Below, one piece after another: positions 18,156-28,168 of a stretch of DNA of 64,000 nt. The stretch covers positions 1 to 64,000 of the forward strand of contig MGXR01000013.1 in assembly GCA_001801425.1 (NCBI GenBank), read 5' to 3'. Position 1 is the stretch's first letter; each line of letters begins with the position of its first letter. The stretch is from Gammaproteobacteria bacterium RIFCSPHIGHO2_02_FULL_42_43. Its GTDB lineage: Bacteria; Pseudomonadota; Gammaproteobacteria; Coxiellales; Coxiellaceae. The notes under the pieces were generated by a model, which had not been told where the DNA came from, did not search any database, and worked only from the letters and a program-made list of their open reading frames with translations. A program made the translations under genes and the position numbers.

Positions 18156-21100
18156 TCACCTCATTAAATAAGTTAACCACAAATCTGTTAAAATTTCTTG
18201 TGTTTTGTTTTGATTGAGCCGCTCATGAATGTGGTGAATATCAACAATATTCATCGGCTGATGTTGCCAAGAACACGCATACACTGCTTTTGTTCTTTTT
18301 CCAGTGACAGGATCAATCTGCCATTGCAAACATTGCGCGCAGACACCCTTCAACATGCATTGCATAGGACCATACACCGATGCAATCCACGCGGCATTGT
18401 CCGCATATTTATTTTTTAACAGCGTATTTTTTGCAGTTTGTATTGTTTGCAATAATTCTGAAGAGCCAATCACATGAAATTGCGAAACGTTTTTTAATTC
18501 AGGATGCTGAGAAATAAATTGAATGCAGTGATCCAACTGTTCAGAAAAATAAAAATCATCGGTTAATTTCAAAATACGTTCTTTGGCGAACAATTGTTTT
18601 TCCGAAAGATTCAACACAAAAATAATCTCACATCCTATTTTTTTCATCGCGAGTGCGACAGACAGAAAATACGGAATTGCCAATGCATCTCCGATCATTG
18701 CTATTTTTTCGGGCTGGTGTGGAATTTTAGTTTTTGCACCCGTTGGGCCCATTAATGCAATGGGTTCATTGGGCTGAAATGTTGAAACTAATCGTGTGCT
18801 AGCACCTGTCTCTGCAATAAAAAAAGAGAGTTGATCGGGAAAATCCGAATTCGGCACACCCAGCGCTGCAATGGATTCTGTTTGCAAACGCGTATCTCCC
18901 AACATAGATGCATGCGTTTCATAATTTTGCAAACGATAAAATTGGCCAGGATGAAATTGTTTTGCTGCGATCGGCGCGCGCACAGTGATTTCAATCAAGT
19001 GATCCAAATGCCGTTTCACTGAAACTACTGACGATTGAAATAAATGATCTATGTTTTTTCTAAACGTGTCATATGTTGTTGCATTTTTTTTAGATTGCTG
19101 CAACGCATCCATGATTTTTGGATAGCTGCGCTTGGCAGATGCAATCGCTTTCACTACACTGCCATGAAATAGCGGATGCGTGTCGCCGATAAAACTCACA
19201 AAGTGCGCGTCATTTTGATAACTCGTGAAAATTCCAAAAGGAGATGATTTCACATTGCCCTGTATTTCCAATGGATTTAATGCGCCATTTTTTTCTTCAT
19301 AACTTTGATACGTGTCTTTCTTTTTTTCAAATGTGCCGCGATGCTCAAATTCATACGCAATATTGGGCTTAGCACCCGTCGCCACAAAAATAGATTTCGC
19401 GGGCATTATTTGCAGTTCATCACTCACAATCCAATTACCGATTTCATCTTGCACGCGCGCACGAAACGTCGTCGCACTCGCATGTCCATGCGAATCTAAT
19501 ACAACGGAAACAGGCTCTAAGCCTTGCGCATAATAAATTCCTTCTTCCAACGCTTTCACTAATTCTTCATGATTGCGCTGGTACGCAGGCGATTCGGTAA
19601 TGCTTTTGCGATACGCAATCGTCACCCCGCCCCACGCTCGAATCAACGCATTTAATTTTGGCGATCGATTTTCTTTTTTTGCCAATTCACGTTCATTCAA
19701 AATACATTCTGCGTGCAATAAATATTCATCTAAAATTTCTAATGACTGCGCATCAAACTGTGCGCGTAAAATTTCCTCATCCGATTGTGATTTTAAAATA
19801 TGATAACGCTGATGCATTTTTTCAACTTGCGTAATGTAGTACGCTTGAACTTCGGTTGCGGTATCAACACCTGTTAATCCGCCACCGATCACCACCGCCG
19901 GCAATCGCACTTCCAAATTCGCTAAACTCGATTTTTTAACAGCGCCGGTTAATTGCAGCGCCATTAAAAAATCGTTGGCTTGACGCATGCCGGGTGACAA
20001 ACTGTTTTCAACGGGTAATTCACGCGGTAATCCAGCGCCCACCGCAATCGCCATGTGATTAAATCCCAACACCCACGCATTTTCTACAGTAATCGTGCCG
20101 CCAAATCGCGCATTACCAAACACCTGAAAATATTTTCTTCTCACCAAACTCAAATAAATTAATTTTAAAAAGTTTTTATCCCAGCGCACCGTGATGCCAT
20201 ATTCCGCAACACCACCAAAACCTGACGTCACCCGCTCATCTAATGGCTCAACCAGCGCATCAAAATCACGAATGGGTTTTTCTAATAATGCAGTGGGCAA
20301 CGGCTCTATTTTTAAACCATCAAATCCCACCACCGCACAACCTTCCATCAGCAAATGATGCGCTAAGGTAAAACCGGCGGGCCCCATGCCCATCACCAGC
20401 ACATTTTTTCCATTATATTCTTTCGGCAAAAATTGTGTTTGACGCAGCGGATTCCAGCGAATGAGCAAATCATAAATTTCAACACCAAATGGCAAATGCA
20501 ACACATCTGTCAGCACACGCGTTTCAATTTGCGGAATATTGACGGGATCTTGTTTCTGATAAATACACGCTTTCATACAATCATTGCAGATACGATGCCC
20601 TGTTGCAGCACACATGGGATTATCGATCGTCACAATCGCAAGCGCTGCAATGCCAAAACCTTGTTTTTTGACGACATGCATTTCAGAAATTTTTTCTTCG
20701 AGTGGGCAGCCTGTTAGTAAATCCCCTGCGGGATTTATTTTCAGACCCAATTCCGGATTATTTTTTTTCACCGGAAAACCTTTGGAGCAAAAATCGCCGC
20801 TATTATCATGACAATAAACACAGTAATGCACTTCATCCAACACTTCTCGAAGCGACATGCGCAAATCAGTTAACTGAAATCCTTCGCGATCGCGTTGCAT
20901 TGCTGGCGGTGCTTCAAAACGGCCGAAGGGATCGTTCGGCACAGGCGTCATCGGCACCAAATTTTCATAATTTTTTTTATGGGGTAAATGTAAGCTCGCC
21001 CAGCTTTTCGTGAGCACTCTACCTTCTGCGGTTGTTAATGCAAACACACACCACTGAATTAATTGTTCAATCTCGTCGCGATATTTTTCTCTATCTGATA

Positions 21101-21521
21101 AATACTGCGCACCCAATTTGGCGACACTCAATTCAAGATCTTGTTTGTGATTTAGGTGATAATTCTTTAATTCTTGCAGTAACCACGGCGTTTCATTTTT
21201 CTCACACGATGCAATGCGTTTTGCTTTTTGCAAATAAAAACTTTTGAACTGAAAAATGGGATCGTTTTCTTTCGTTTCTGCAATTAATTTTTTAACGTCA
21301 TTTTCAATTTTAAAAAACTGCACAATAAAATTTTCTAATAACGGCGCCGTCGCTACTATCCATTCACTCACCGCCTCAGGTTCTGTAATTTCCAAGCGAC
21401 GGTACGCGGATAATTGCGCTCCAAGCAAAGAATCTTTTGATGACAAATAAGCTTGAAATTCCTGATCCAGAGCTTCCAAGCCAGACTGCGAAGATAGAGT
21501 GTGAAAATTAAACGAGACCAT
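18156..21521 (-). CDS. Large multidomain Fe-S/FAD pyridine-nucleotide oxidoreductase
   Basis: A 1121-residue soluble redox protein, not matched to a named enzyme. About residues 1-210 are helical and unrecognised. About 235-340 carry cysteine clusters (YCVYCHDNSGDFC, and CNDCMKACIYQ) like the [4Fe-4S]-binding N-terminus of GltD and dihydropyrimidine dehydrogenase. From about 370 there is a dinucleotide fold (VLVMGMGPAGFTLAHH), then a second fold (PAVVIGGGLTGVDTAT). The C-terminal 270 residues resemble a ferredoxin-reductase/PyrK module (QFHPGQFYRLQNY, then GDALAIPYFLS), ending with a cysteine set MLKGVCAQCLQW that fits a [2Fe-2S] site. A GltD-PyrK fusion that moves electrons between NAD(P)H and an unknown partner is the best reading. 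Large proteins of this layout are known in Legionella-like bacteria (general recollection). Confidence 0.8.
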   Translation of the reverse strand: MVSFNFHTLSSQSGLEALDQEFQAYLSSKDSLLGAQLSAYRRLEITEPEAVSEWIVATAPLLENFIVQFFKIENDVKKLIAETKENDPIFQFKSFYLQKAKRIASCEKNETPWLLQELKNYHLNHKQDLELSVAKLGAQYLSDREKYRDEIEQLIQWCVFALTTAEGRVLTKSWASLHLPHKKNYENLVPMTPVPNDPFGRFEAPPAMQRDREGFQLTDLRMSLREVLDEVHYCVYCHDNSGDFCSKGFPVKKNNPELGLKINPAGDLLTGCPLEEKISEMHVVKKQGFGIAALAIVTIDNPMCAATGHRICNDCMKACIYQKQDPVNIPQIETRVLTDVLHLPFGVEIYDLLIRWNPLRQTQFLPKEYNGKNVLVMGMGPAGFTLAHHLLMEGCAVVGFDGLKIEPLPTALLEKPIRDFDALVEPLDERVTSGFGGVAEYGITVRWDKNFLKLIYLSLVRRKYFQVFGNARFGGTITVENAWVLGFNHMAIAVGAGLPRELPVENSLSPGMRQANDFLMALQLTGAVKKSSLANLEVRLPAVVIGGGLTGVDTATEVQAYYITQVEKMHQRYHILKSQSDEEILRAQFDAQSLEILDEYLLHAECILNERELAKKENRSPKLNALIRAWGGVTIAYRKSITESPAYQRNHEELVKALEEGIYYAQGLEPVSVVLDSHGHASATTFRARVQDEIGNWIVSDELQIMPAKSIFVATGAKPNIAYEFEHRGTFEKKKDTYQSYEEKNGALNPLEIQGNVKSSPFGIFTSYQNDAHFVSFIGDTHPLFHGSVVKAIASAKRSYPKIMDALQQSKKNATTYDTFRKNIDHLFQSSVVSVKRHLDHLIEITVRAPIAAKQFHPGQFYRLQNYETHASMLGDTRLQTESIAALGVPNSDFPDQLSFFIAETGASTRLVSTFQPNEPIALMGPTGAKTKIPHQPEKIAMIGDALAIPYFLSVALAMKKIGCEIIFVLNLSEKQLFAKERILKLTDDFYFSEQLDHCIQFISQHPELKNVSQFHVIGSSELLQTIQTAKNTLLKNKYADNAAWIASVYGPMQCMLKGVCAQCLQWQIDPVTGKRTKAVYACSWQHQPMNIVDIHHIHERLNQNKTQEILTDLWLTYLMR

Positions 21522-21563
21522 GTTAATCTTGATCCATCACTGACTTGACAGGCATTTTAACAG

Positions 21564-21740
21564 ATGAAGCGCATAGATAAACACTTTATCAGCGAAATTG
21601 ATCAAAAACTGAAAGAGTTTGATCAAACTCACCCCGCTTCGCCATCGCAACAGGCGGAACGCGACAAATATCGTCGCATTTACACACTGCGTGATACGCC
21701 AACAGATGCGACGACAGAAGAAAACAATCTATGGCGTTAA
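21564..21740 (+). CDS. Small conserved protein, 58 residues
   Basis: ATG 21564 to TAA 21740. The product starts MKRIDKHFISEIDQKLKEFD, continues with SPSQQAERDKYRRIYTLRD and ends NNLWR. It is hydrophilic with no signal peptide. The pattern of an Asp-Lys opening, ExDxxLxxFD, SQxxExxKYxRI and LRD, with a C-terminal Trp, resembles a short uncharacterised family known from Coxiella and Legionella (I recall the label CBU_0585 family; not checked). Divergent from the large oxidoreductase. No obvious ribosome site, so translation start is tentative. Function unknown. Confidence 0.65.
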   Translation: MKRIDKHFISEIDQKLKEFDQTHPASPSQQAERDKYRRIYTLRDTPTDATTEENNLWR

Positions 21741-21745
21741 CAGCT

Positions 21746-21914
21746 TCTCCCGCTTTCATAAAGAATTTTCATCTTTGGGTGATATTGAATGATAATTTGA
21801 CTCGAAAATGCTCATTGACTAACGTGTCAACTCCGCTTTTCTCACCAAATTATCATTCAATCTCACCTCAAATCTGAAAATTTAAGTTAATCAACCTTCA
21901 AGGCGGGAACTACT
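21746..21914. repeat. ~167-bp palindromic dispersed element, copy 1
   Basis: Nearly identical to 37381-37547. It contains long imperfect inverted arms: GAATTTTCATCTTTGGGTGA...GAATGATAATTTG at 21763-21799 pairs with CAAATTATCATTCAATCTCA...GAAAATT at 21846-21883, around a centre CTCGAAAATGCTCATTGACT. It lies directly after the 58-residue gene, between it and grxD. No ORF of note. It looks like a MITE-like or REP-like non-autonomous element. Confidence 0.85.
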
Positions 21915-21944
21915 GTGGCGTTAATTTTGTGATAGCGGTTTTGC

Positions 21945-22259
21945 CTAATCTGCTACATTTTGCAATAAATTAGTTAGTTCACCGCTTTCATACATCTCAC
22001 TCACAATATCACAGCCGCCAATAAATTCGTTGCGGATGTACAACTGCGGAATGGTAGGCCAGTTACTAAAATCTTTGATGCCTTGCCTTATTTCTGGATC
22101 TGCCAATACATTGACCGCGACAAAATTCGCATTGCACGTTTTCAAAATTTGCGCGACCTTGCCTGAAAATCCGCATTGCGGAAAATCCTTGGTGCCTTTC
22201 ATAAACAACACCACTTCATTTTCTTCTATCGTTTTTTTGATTTGTTCTAATGCACTCAT
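21945..22259 (-). CDS. grxD: Monothiol glutaredoxin Grx4
   Basis: CGFS-type glutaredoxin that binds and transfers [2Fe-2S] clusters, often with a BolA partner. The 104 residues carry the active site FPQCGFS with Cys29, the cis-proline region NWPTIPQLY and the glutathione-site GGCDIV. ATG 22259 follows an excellent ribosome site (GAGGTG). A longer open frame upstream is antisense to fdxA and is rejected. Divergent from fdxA, another Fe-S gene. Confidence 0.96.
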   Translation of the reverse strand: MSALEQIKKTIEENEVVLFMKGTKDFPQCGFSGKVAQILKTCNANFVAVNVLADPEIRQGIKDFSNWPTIPQLYIRNEFIGGCDIVSEMYESGELTNLLQNVAD

Positions 22260-22347
22260 GAAATCACCTCGCCGTAAAAAATTGCGCTTATCGTAGCAAA
22301 AAATTAACATTTGCGCTAACTTATATGAAAATTTGGAGGGAAAAACA

Positions 22348-22671
22348 ATGACATTTGTGGTAGTTGATAACTGTATTCGATGCAAATACACCGACTGCGT
22401 GGAAGTCTGCCCGGTGGACTGTTTTCGCGAAGGACCAAATATGCTGGTCATTGATCCGGATGAATGCATAGACTGCAATTTGTGCGTCCCTGAATGCCCT
22501 GTCGATGCTATTTTGGCCGAAGATGATCTACCCGAAGATAAAAAACAATTTTTGCCGCTGAACAAAGAACTCGCCAAAAAATGGCCCATGATCACGGCAA
22601 TGAAACCTGCGCCCGCAGATGCAGACACATGGAAAGGCGTTTCAGATAAGTTAAAGTATCTCGAAAAGTAG
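22348..22671 (+). CDS. fdxA: 7Fe ferredoxin FdxA
   Basis: Small soluble electron carrier of the [3Fe-4S][4Fe-4S] type, 107 residues. The first cluster region reads [18 protein letters not shown] (Cys9, 12, 17, 21, 25) and the second [17 protein letters not shown] (Cys40, 43, 46, 50). The C-terminal extension is typical of bacterial FdxA. ATG 22348 is preceded by GGAGGGAA; an upstream in-frame codon at 22333 lies before the ribosome site. The physiological partner is unknown. Confidence 0.95.
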   Translation: MTFVVVDNCIRCKYTDCVEVCPVDCFREGPNMLVIDPDECIDCNLCVPECPVDAILAEDDLPEDKKQFLPLNKELAKKWPMITAMKPAPADADTWKGVSDKLKYLEK

Positions 22672-22839
22672 ATATTATAACTGATTGATATTCCGTTATT
22701 TTAATACACTAACGCTTAACGCAATATTAACTGCGTTAGCGCGCTTGCAATTGTAACGCCCCTATTGTACATTCGCTTTGCAGTACGGATTTGCAATGGC
22801 AACAGGAGTTTGTATTTCGATGAATACGGGATATAAATC

Positions 22840-23016
22840 ATGTTAAAGATGTCAACCGTTGAAGCCAGAGAAAACTTCTCTGAAATGATCAACAAAGCTG
22901 CTTATGGTAACCAACGCGTGGTTTTAACACGTCGCGGCAAACCATTGGTCGCTGTAGTTTCTTTGCAAGACTTGGAATCGGCTGGTAAAGACGCTGATTC
23001 TAACGGTCAAGTGTAA
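22840..23016 (+). CDS. Orphan Phd/YefM-type antitoxin
   Basis: A 58-residue protein beginning MLKMSTVEARENFSEMINKA and continuing RVVLTRRGKPLVAVVSLQDL, the standard Phd/YefM DNA-binding fold. It should repress its own promoter and neutralise a RelE/Doc-type toxin, but no toxin gene follows: the next 75 bases hold a terminator-like hairpin and then the DUF2608 gene. The C-terminal toxin-binding tail is short. ATG 22849 is an alternative start. A nine-codon frame (ATG 22820, after AGGAG) overlaps its start and could couple translation. Confidence 0.8.
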   Translation: MLKMSTVEARENFSEMINKAAYGNQRVVLTRRGKPLVAVVSLQDLESAGKDADSNGQV

Positions 23017-23026
23017 TCAAGATCGA

Positions 23027-23076
23027 ATCGTGCATGAGAGAAGCTGTTTTCTTTTGCTTCATGCACGATGTTTTTG
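23027..23076 (+). terminator. Rho-independent terminator after the antitoxin gene
   Basis: ATCGTGCATGA (23027-23037) pairs perfectly with TCATGCACGAT (23059-23069), 11 bp, loop of 21 bases, followed by GTTTTTG. It ends the antitoxin transcript and isolates the next gene. Confidence 0.65.
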
Positions 23077-23090
23077 ATATGCTTGCCTCC

Positions 23091-23969
23091 ATGAAAAAAT
23101 ATTTTCTCTTGATCATTATTTTCTTCATACACACGAGCTTCGCAACTTCAGTGATTGGCTCTGTCAACAGTTTTCAACCCATCGCAAAAATTATTACCGC
23201 AGCAAAACATCCGCATCATTTATTATTGGTTCTCGATGACGACGACACGCTAACGATGATGCCCTGTTCATCTCAACCCCATTGTCAATATCTTGGTTCA
23301 GCGGAATGGTTTAACTGGCAAAGCGCTTTGCCCGCAAACAACCCCAACCGCGTTTCACCTTCGTTTGCAAAAGTGATCGCGATTGCAGATTATTTAATTG
23401 ATGCAAGCAATATGCCGCTTGCAGAATCCGATATTCCTGCGGTATTAAAATTAGCTCATGATCGTGGCGTGTCTGTTTTGGTGGAAACCGCGCGCGGCTA
23501 CAATTTAATCCCTGCAACCGAGCAACAGTTTTCTAATGATCATATTTTATCGTTGATCGAAGCAAGTGCGATTCTATCTAAAACCGGGCATATCAGTTTT
23601 GCCGGCGATTATTTTCCGAAAAAAGAATTGGGATTAACGACTCATCGCGCGATTGCATATGAAAACGGGGTGTTATACGTTGCCGGGCAAAACAAAGGCA
23701 TTATGCTCAAAGAATTTTTGGAAAAAACAGGGAAATCGTCGCAATTCACGCACATTGTTTTTCTAGATGACACCTATCAAAACATAGTGGATGTGGCAGC
23801 AGCGTATCAGCAAATGCCGAATGTAGACGTCGATAGTTTACACGACCTGCATTTACAAGAACACAAATCACAATTTATGCATTCGAAAAAATTACAACAC
23901 ATTGCAAGCACAGAATGGAAACATCTCGCTGCCGCTGACAAAGCAAATTTACCTGGATTTGCCTACTAA
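23091..23969 (+). CDS. DUF2608 secreted protein (HAD-like)
   Basis: A 292-residue protein with a clear signal peptide ([20 protein letters not shown]), so probably periplasmic or secreted. The mature part has an aspartate-rich motif [13 protein letters not shown] and later [11 protein letters not shown], resembling HAD phosphatase motifs I and IV; the DUF2608 family is best known from Legionella and Coxiella. No ribosome site is obvious before ATG 23091; starts at 23034 or 23061 fall in the preceding terminator hairpin. Its stop overlaps the prfC start (TAATG), suggesting co-translation. Substrate unknown. Confidence 0.8.
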   Translation: MKKYFLLIIIFFIHTSFATSVIGSVNSFQPIAKIITAAKHPHHLLLVLDDDDTLTMMPCSSQPHCQYLGSAEWFNWQSALPANNPNRVSPSFAKVIAIADYLIDASNMPLAESDIPAVLKLAHDRGVSVLVETARGYNLIPATEQQFSNDHILSLIEASAILSKTGHISFAGDYFPKKELGLTTHRAIAYENGVLYVAGQNKGIMLKEFLEKTGKSSQFTHIVFLDDTYQNIVDVAAAYQQMPNVDVDSLHDLHLQEHKSQFMHSKKLQHIASTEWKHLAAADKANLPGFAY

Positions 23970-25540
23970 TGAATGCGAGACGCCAAACCTTTGCTATTAT
24001 TTCTCACCCTGACGCGGGTAAAACCACAATGACCGAACAATTATTATTGTTCGGCGGCGCCATTCAAATGGCGGGGACGATTAAAAGCAAAAAATCATCG
24101 CGACACGCCACATCCGATTGGATGGAATTGGAAAAGCAGCGTGGCATTTCCGTGACAACGTCTGTCATGCAATTTATTTACCGTGATCATGTGATTAATT
24201 TATTGGACACGCCAGGCCACGCCGATTTTACCGAAGATACCTATCGCACACTCACTGCAGTCGACTCTGCTTTAATGGTGATTGATGCGGCCAAGGGCGT
24301 TGAACCACGCACCATTAAATTAATGGAAGTATGTCGCATGCGTCATACACCCATCATGACGTTTATCAACAAAATGGATCGCGATACGCGAGATCCGCTA
24401 GATTTACTGAATGAGATTGAACGCATCTTAAATATTCGCTGTGCGCCCATCACGTGGCCGATCGGCATGGGAAAATATTTTAAAGGAATTTATCATTTAA
24501 CACGTGATGAAATTATTGTGTACGATGCAACGAAAAAAAAAGACATTCATGATGTGACGGTAATTCAAGGATTGGGAAATTTGGCATTTAATGCATTAGT
24601 TGGCGAGCAAGACGCAAAGCAATTTCGCGATGAAATTGCTTTGCTAAAAGGTGCTAACGACACATTCTCGAAGGAACGTTATTTGAAAGGCGAATTAACG
24701 CCCGTATTTTTTGGTTCAGCGATCAACGCGTTTGGTATTCGTGAATTCATGGATGATTTTATTCAATACGCACCCACCCCGCTCTCACGCGAAACACGTC
24801 AGCGTGTTGTAACTCCCGATGAAAAAAAATTCACAGGATTTGTTTTTAAAATTCAAGCCAACATGGATCCGCAACATCGCGATCGTATCGCTTTTTTACG
24901 TGTAACTTCCGGCGAATTTACGCCCGGCATCAAACTCTATCAAGTCAGAACCAACAAAACCGTGCAAATTAATCAAGCAGTCACTTTTATGGCGGGCAAT
25001 CGTGAACATACTGAAATTGCTTTGCCCGGGGATATTATTGGATTACACAATCACGGCACCATACAAATTGGCGATACGTTCACGCAAGGCGAAGCATTGC
25101 AATTCACGGGAATTCCCAATTTTGCACCAGAATTATTTCGCTTGGTGCGATTGAAAGATCCGCTGAAACAAAAAGCGTTATTAAAAGGATTAATGCAATT
25201 ATCCGAAGAAGGTGCCACACAAATTTTTCGCCCCATCCAAGGAAACGATATTATTTTAGGTGCGGTCGGCACATTACAATTTGATGTCGTTGCTTTTAGG
25301 TTGCTCAATGAATACAGCGTACAATCGGCATATGAAACTGTCGACACCATCACCGCGCGTTGGATTCAGTGTGACGATAAAAATAAATTAGAGGATTTTA
25401 AGCAAGAATGCGCGAGATATTTGGCATTGGATAATGCCAATTTGCTCACGTATTTAGCGCCATCGCGCGTGAATCTTGATCTCACTATGGAGCGCTGGCC
25501 TGAAATTCGGTTTCGCGATACGCGAGAGATTGCGATGTGA
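23969..25540 (+). CDS. prfC: Peptide chain release factor 3
   Basis: Translational GTPase that recycles RF1/RF2 from the ribosome. 523 residues, full length. G1 is [11 protein letters not shown]3 is DTPGHADF, G4 is FINKMDRD, and the RF3 wording [15 protein letters not shown] is present. The ATG overlaps the previous stop by one base and the last codons (ATGTGA) contain the GTG start of the following histidine kinase gene, so three genes are chained. Confidence 0.97.
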   Translation: MNARRQTFAIISHPDAGKTTMTEQLLLFGGAIQMAGTIKSKKSSRHATSDWMELEKQRGISVTTSVMQFIYRDHVINLLDTPGHADFTEDTYRTLTAVDSALMVIDAAKGVEPRTIKLMEVCRMRHTPIMTFINKMDRDTRDPLDLLNEIERILNIRCAPITWPIGMGKYFKGIYHLTRDEIIVYDATKKKDIHDVTVIQGLGNLAFNALVGEQDAKQFRDEIALLKGANDTFSKERYLKGELTPVFFGSAINAFGIREFMDDFIQYAPTPLSRETRQRVVTPDEKKFTGFVFKIQANMDPQHRDRIAFLRVTSGEFTPGIKLYQVRTNKTVQINQAVTFMAGNREHTEIALPGDIIGLHNHGTIQIGDTFTQGEALQFTGIPNFAPELFRLVRLKDPLKQKALLKGLMQLSEEGATQIFRPIQGNDIILGAVGTLQFDVVAFRLLNEYSVQSAYETVDTITARWIQCDDKNKLEDFKQECARYLALDNANLLTYLAPSRVNLDLTMERWPEIRFRDTREIAM

Positions 25541-27489
25541 CAACCACCTGCTTACATTTACTCCCCGAGAACCCCGCTGATATCCAACAAGCGGTGCAAT
25601 TGTTTTCAGTGATACTGGACACTTTATCAGAAAGCCAAATCGCCTTCTTTCAACATCAGCAATTTCATTTGTTTCGCAAAACGCCGATACAATTATTATT
25701 GTCCGAGATGCGTTATTCAAAACAAAAACCAGAGATTCAGCATTATTTAACTTACTTGCAAGAAAAAAAGAATGCGTTACAAAAAATAAAATTGACAACG
25801 CAGAGATCCATAACTCTGCAACAATTTTTTGAGAAAAATGAATTACTATTTCCGATCAGTGCTATCGATCAATATATTTTTATCAATTATTTTTTAAATA
25901 ATAAAACGGAATTTCAAATACTGTCAGATTATTATCAAAAAAACGACGATGTGTTTTGCAATACAGCAATTCAAAAAATCGCATCCGAAATTGCCGATTT
26001 TAGAAAATCGGAAAGTGTGTTACAACAAGCAAAAAAACAAGCAGAATTAGCCAATCGCGCAAAATCCGAATTCTTGGAAAACATGCGTCACGATATTCGC
26101 ACACCGCTCACCGGCATGATTGGTTTTGCACAACTCATCCAGCAAGAAGCAGTGAGTCCAAAAACAAAAATGTACGCGGATAATTTGGTTGCTGCCACCA
26201 AAGCATTTTTAGATTTTCAAAACGATATTCTGGATATGATAAAAAGCATGGACGACACATCCAGTAATGAAATTTTTTATTTAAAAGAATTGATTCTGCG
26301 CGTGATTGATTTGATTCGCCCCAAAGCGATTTTAAAAAAATTAGAAATAGAATTTTTTTATGATCCTCAATTGCCTAGTGTTGTGTGCGGTGGGAAAAAA
26401 AGATTGTTTCGCATTTTATTAGAATTAATCACCAATGCATTAAAATTTACGGCACAGGGGAAAATATCGGTTGGTGCTTATTTTGAAAGGCCGTGGCATC
26501 AAGACATCGCGGTCAGATTTGAAATTCGTGACACTGGCATCGGTATTCCTGAAGATAAAAAAGAAGATGTGTTTGTGCGCTTTCGTCGTTTATCCCCTTC
26601 TTCCGATGGAATTTATGAGGGGGTTGGTTTGGGCTTGACGTTAGTCAAAAAATTCGTCAAAGATTTGCAAGGAAAAATTTTTCTACAAAGCAATTTAGAT
26701 CAAGGTACAACTTTTTATTGTTACATTCCATTTAAACCCGTAACAGAAACACAGCTACCACTTGAAGAAAAAAACAATGTTGTGCCTGTAATCATCAAAC
26801 AAGCGCATGTGCTGCTAGTGGAAGATCATGCGATGACCGCAACGGTCACCAAACTATTATTACAAGAATTGGGTTGTGTTGTTGAAATTGCTAAAGATGC
26901 AAAAGCAGCATTACGTTTGGTTGATTCACATTACCATGATTTAGTACTGATGGATTTAGGTTTGCCCGATGCCAATGGATTAGACTTGGCTAAAAAAATT
27001 AAAAAAATTCACGCGACCATGAGTATTGTCGGATTAACTGCGCATGTTGAGCAGCGCGATCAACTATTAAAAGATCAAACGGTGCTAGATGATTTGTTGC
27101 AAAAGCCTATGTTAAAATCAACTGCTATTGCGTTAATTGAGCGTATCATGATGCAAAAACCAATTATCGATTTATCGCTGGGTGCTCAAAAAATTAATCA
27201 AAATGAAGAAGCCGCTAAATCCATGTTGGCGCTGCTCGTGAAACATTTGGATGAAGATGAATTGCAAATTCAAGAAGCGCATCGCAAAAAAAATTGGGGA
27301 CAGTTGCGCGCCTTGATGCACAAAATGCTGGGCGGGCTTGCGTATTGCGGCGCGCCGCGTTTAGAAAATGCATGTAAAAAATTGTATTTTCATTTGAAAC
27401 GCAACGAAGTAACGCAGGTTCCAAATCAAATCGAGCAAGTGTTACAAGAAATAGTTCAATTAAAAAAAGCGTTTGTCTATGCACCATAA
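25537..27489 (+). CDS. Soluble hybrid sensor histidine kinase (HisKA-HATPase-REC-Hpt)
   Basis: A 650-residue multistep phosphorelay kinase. Residues 1-150 are an unrecognised, mostly helical input region with no transmembrane helix. A short coiled coil leads to the H-box [11 protein letters not shown] (His185). HATPase boxes follow: N-box [10 protein letters not shown]1 [12 protein letters not shown]2 [12 protein letters not shown]. The receiver domain has VLLVEDH and acceptor Asp473 in [10 protein letters not shown]. The C-terminal Hpt domain has His595 in [13 protein letters not shown], resembling the Hpt of the BarA/GacS/LetS family. Start is GTG inside the prfC stop. The cognate response regulator is not in the window. 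The input signal must be cytoplasmic. Confidence 0.9.
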   Translation: MTTTCLHLLPENPADIQQAVQLFSVILDTLSESQIAFFQHQQFHLFRKTPIQLLLSEMRYSKQKPEIQHYLTYLQEKKNALQKIKLTTQRSITLQQFFEKNELLFPISAIDQYIFINYFLNNKTEFQILSDYYQKNDDVFCNTAIQKIASEIADFRKSESVLQQAKKQAELANRAKSEFLENMRHDIRTPLTGMIGFAQLIQQEAVSPKTKMYADNLVAATKAFLDFQNDILDMIKSMDDTSSNEIFYLKELILRVIDLIRPKAILKKLEIEFFYDPQLPSVVCGGKKRLFRILLELITNALKFTAQGKISVGAYFERPWHQDIAVRFEIRDTGIGIPEDKKEDVFVRFRRLSPSSDGIYEGVGLGLTLVKKFVKDLQGKIFLQSNLDQGTTFYCYIPFKPVTETQLPLEEKNNVVPVIIKQAHVLLVEDHAMTATVTKLLLQELGCVVEIAKDAKAALRLVDSHYHDLVLMDLGLPDANGLDLAKKIKKIHATMSIVGLTAHVEQRDQLLKDQTVLDDLLQKPMLKSTAIALIERIMMQKPIIDLSLGAQKINQNEEAAKSMLALLVKHLDEDELQIQEAHRKKNWGQLRALMHKMLGGLAYCGAPRLENACKKLYFHLKRNEVTQVPNQIEQVLQEIVQLKKAFVYAP

Positions 27490-28168
27490 TAGATGCGTGA
27501 TTTATAACGATCAAGGTGCTTCTCTTTTGTGCGTCAATGCACTCGTTGCGTTATTGAAAAAAGAATATGACGTAGTGTTGGTTGATGGCGATCAATTAAA
27601 GAAATCTGAAATGCTGCAAGACACACAATTATTTGTCATGCCCGGTGGACGCAGTTTGCCATTTTATGAAGCGCTCGGTGATCGCGGTAATCAAAACATA
27701 ATTGATTTTGTTCACCGCGGTGGGACGTACTGGGGAATTTGCGCAGGCGCTTATTATGCGTGCGCACATACTGATTTTGCACTGGGTTTGCCGTTAGAAT
27801 TGCGTTTACAAGGACCGCTCAATTTTTTTCAAGGACGTGCCATTGGCCCTGTTTTTTTACCAAATGAATTTCAATATGATTCGGATGGCGGAAAATGTGA
27901 CGTTGAGATTATTTGGGAAGATGGAAAAAAAGAATGGGTTTATTTTCAAGGCGGTTGTTATTTTTCAGGGGATTTTTCGCGTGATATAAAAATTTTGGCA
28001 CGTTATGAAAAAAATCTGCAGCCTGCTATCATTGCGTGCACAGTTGAAAAAGGATTGGTGATTTTATCTGGTGTTCACACCGAAATGAACAACGCTAGTC
28101 TCGGGCGAATCATCTGCGGTAATAGCAGCAACGCCAACAGCGTTAACCCAACCAGAACGCGGCTTTAA
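27479..28168 (+). CDS. BPL_N-domain protein (class I glutamine-amidotransferase-like)
   Basis: A 229-residue protein of the family named for the N-terminal domain of yeast biotin-protein ligase. The fold signature is VMPGGRSLPFYEAL, followed by GGTYWGICAGAYYAC with the nucleophile-elbow cysteine, and ILSGVHTEM near the end. Biochemical role in bacteria is unclear. ATG 27479 overlaps the kinase gene end by eleven bases. The last ~30 residues (from about 200) are translated through sequence antisense to the convergent gene and look non-conserved, as if the original stop had been lost. Confidence 0.82.
   Translation: MHHNRCVIYNDQGASLLCVNALVALLKKEYDVVLVDGDQLKKSEMLQDTQLFVMPGGRSLPFYEALGDRGNQNIIDFVHRGGTYWGICAGAYYACAHTDFALGLPLELRLQGPLNFFQGRAIGPVFLPNEFQYDSDGGKCDVEIIWEDGKKEWVYFQGGCYFSGDFSRDIKILARYEKNLQPAIIACTVEKGLVILSGVHTEMNNASLGRIICGNSSNANSVNPTRTRL

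Noticed and set aside
21746-21914. Insertion sequence with transposase
   Set aside because: Too short and non-coding; only the non-autonomous palindromic element is visible.
22260-22628. N-terminal extension of the grxD frame by about 120 residues
   Set aside because: It is antisense to fdxA, and ATG 22259 has a near-perfect ribosome site and gives the normal Grx4 length.
22712-22739. Terminator after fdxA (TAACGCA/TGCGTTA hairpin)
   Set aside because: Short stem and no T-run on the plus strand; support too weak to list.
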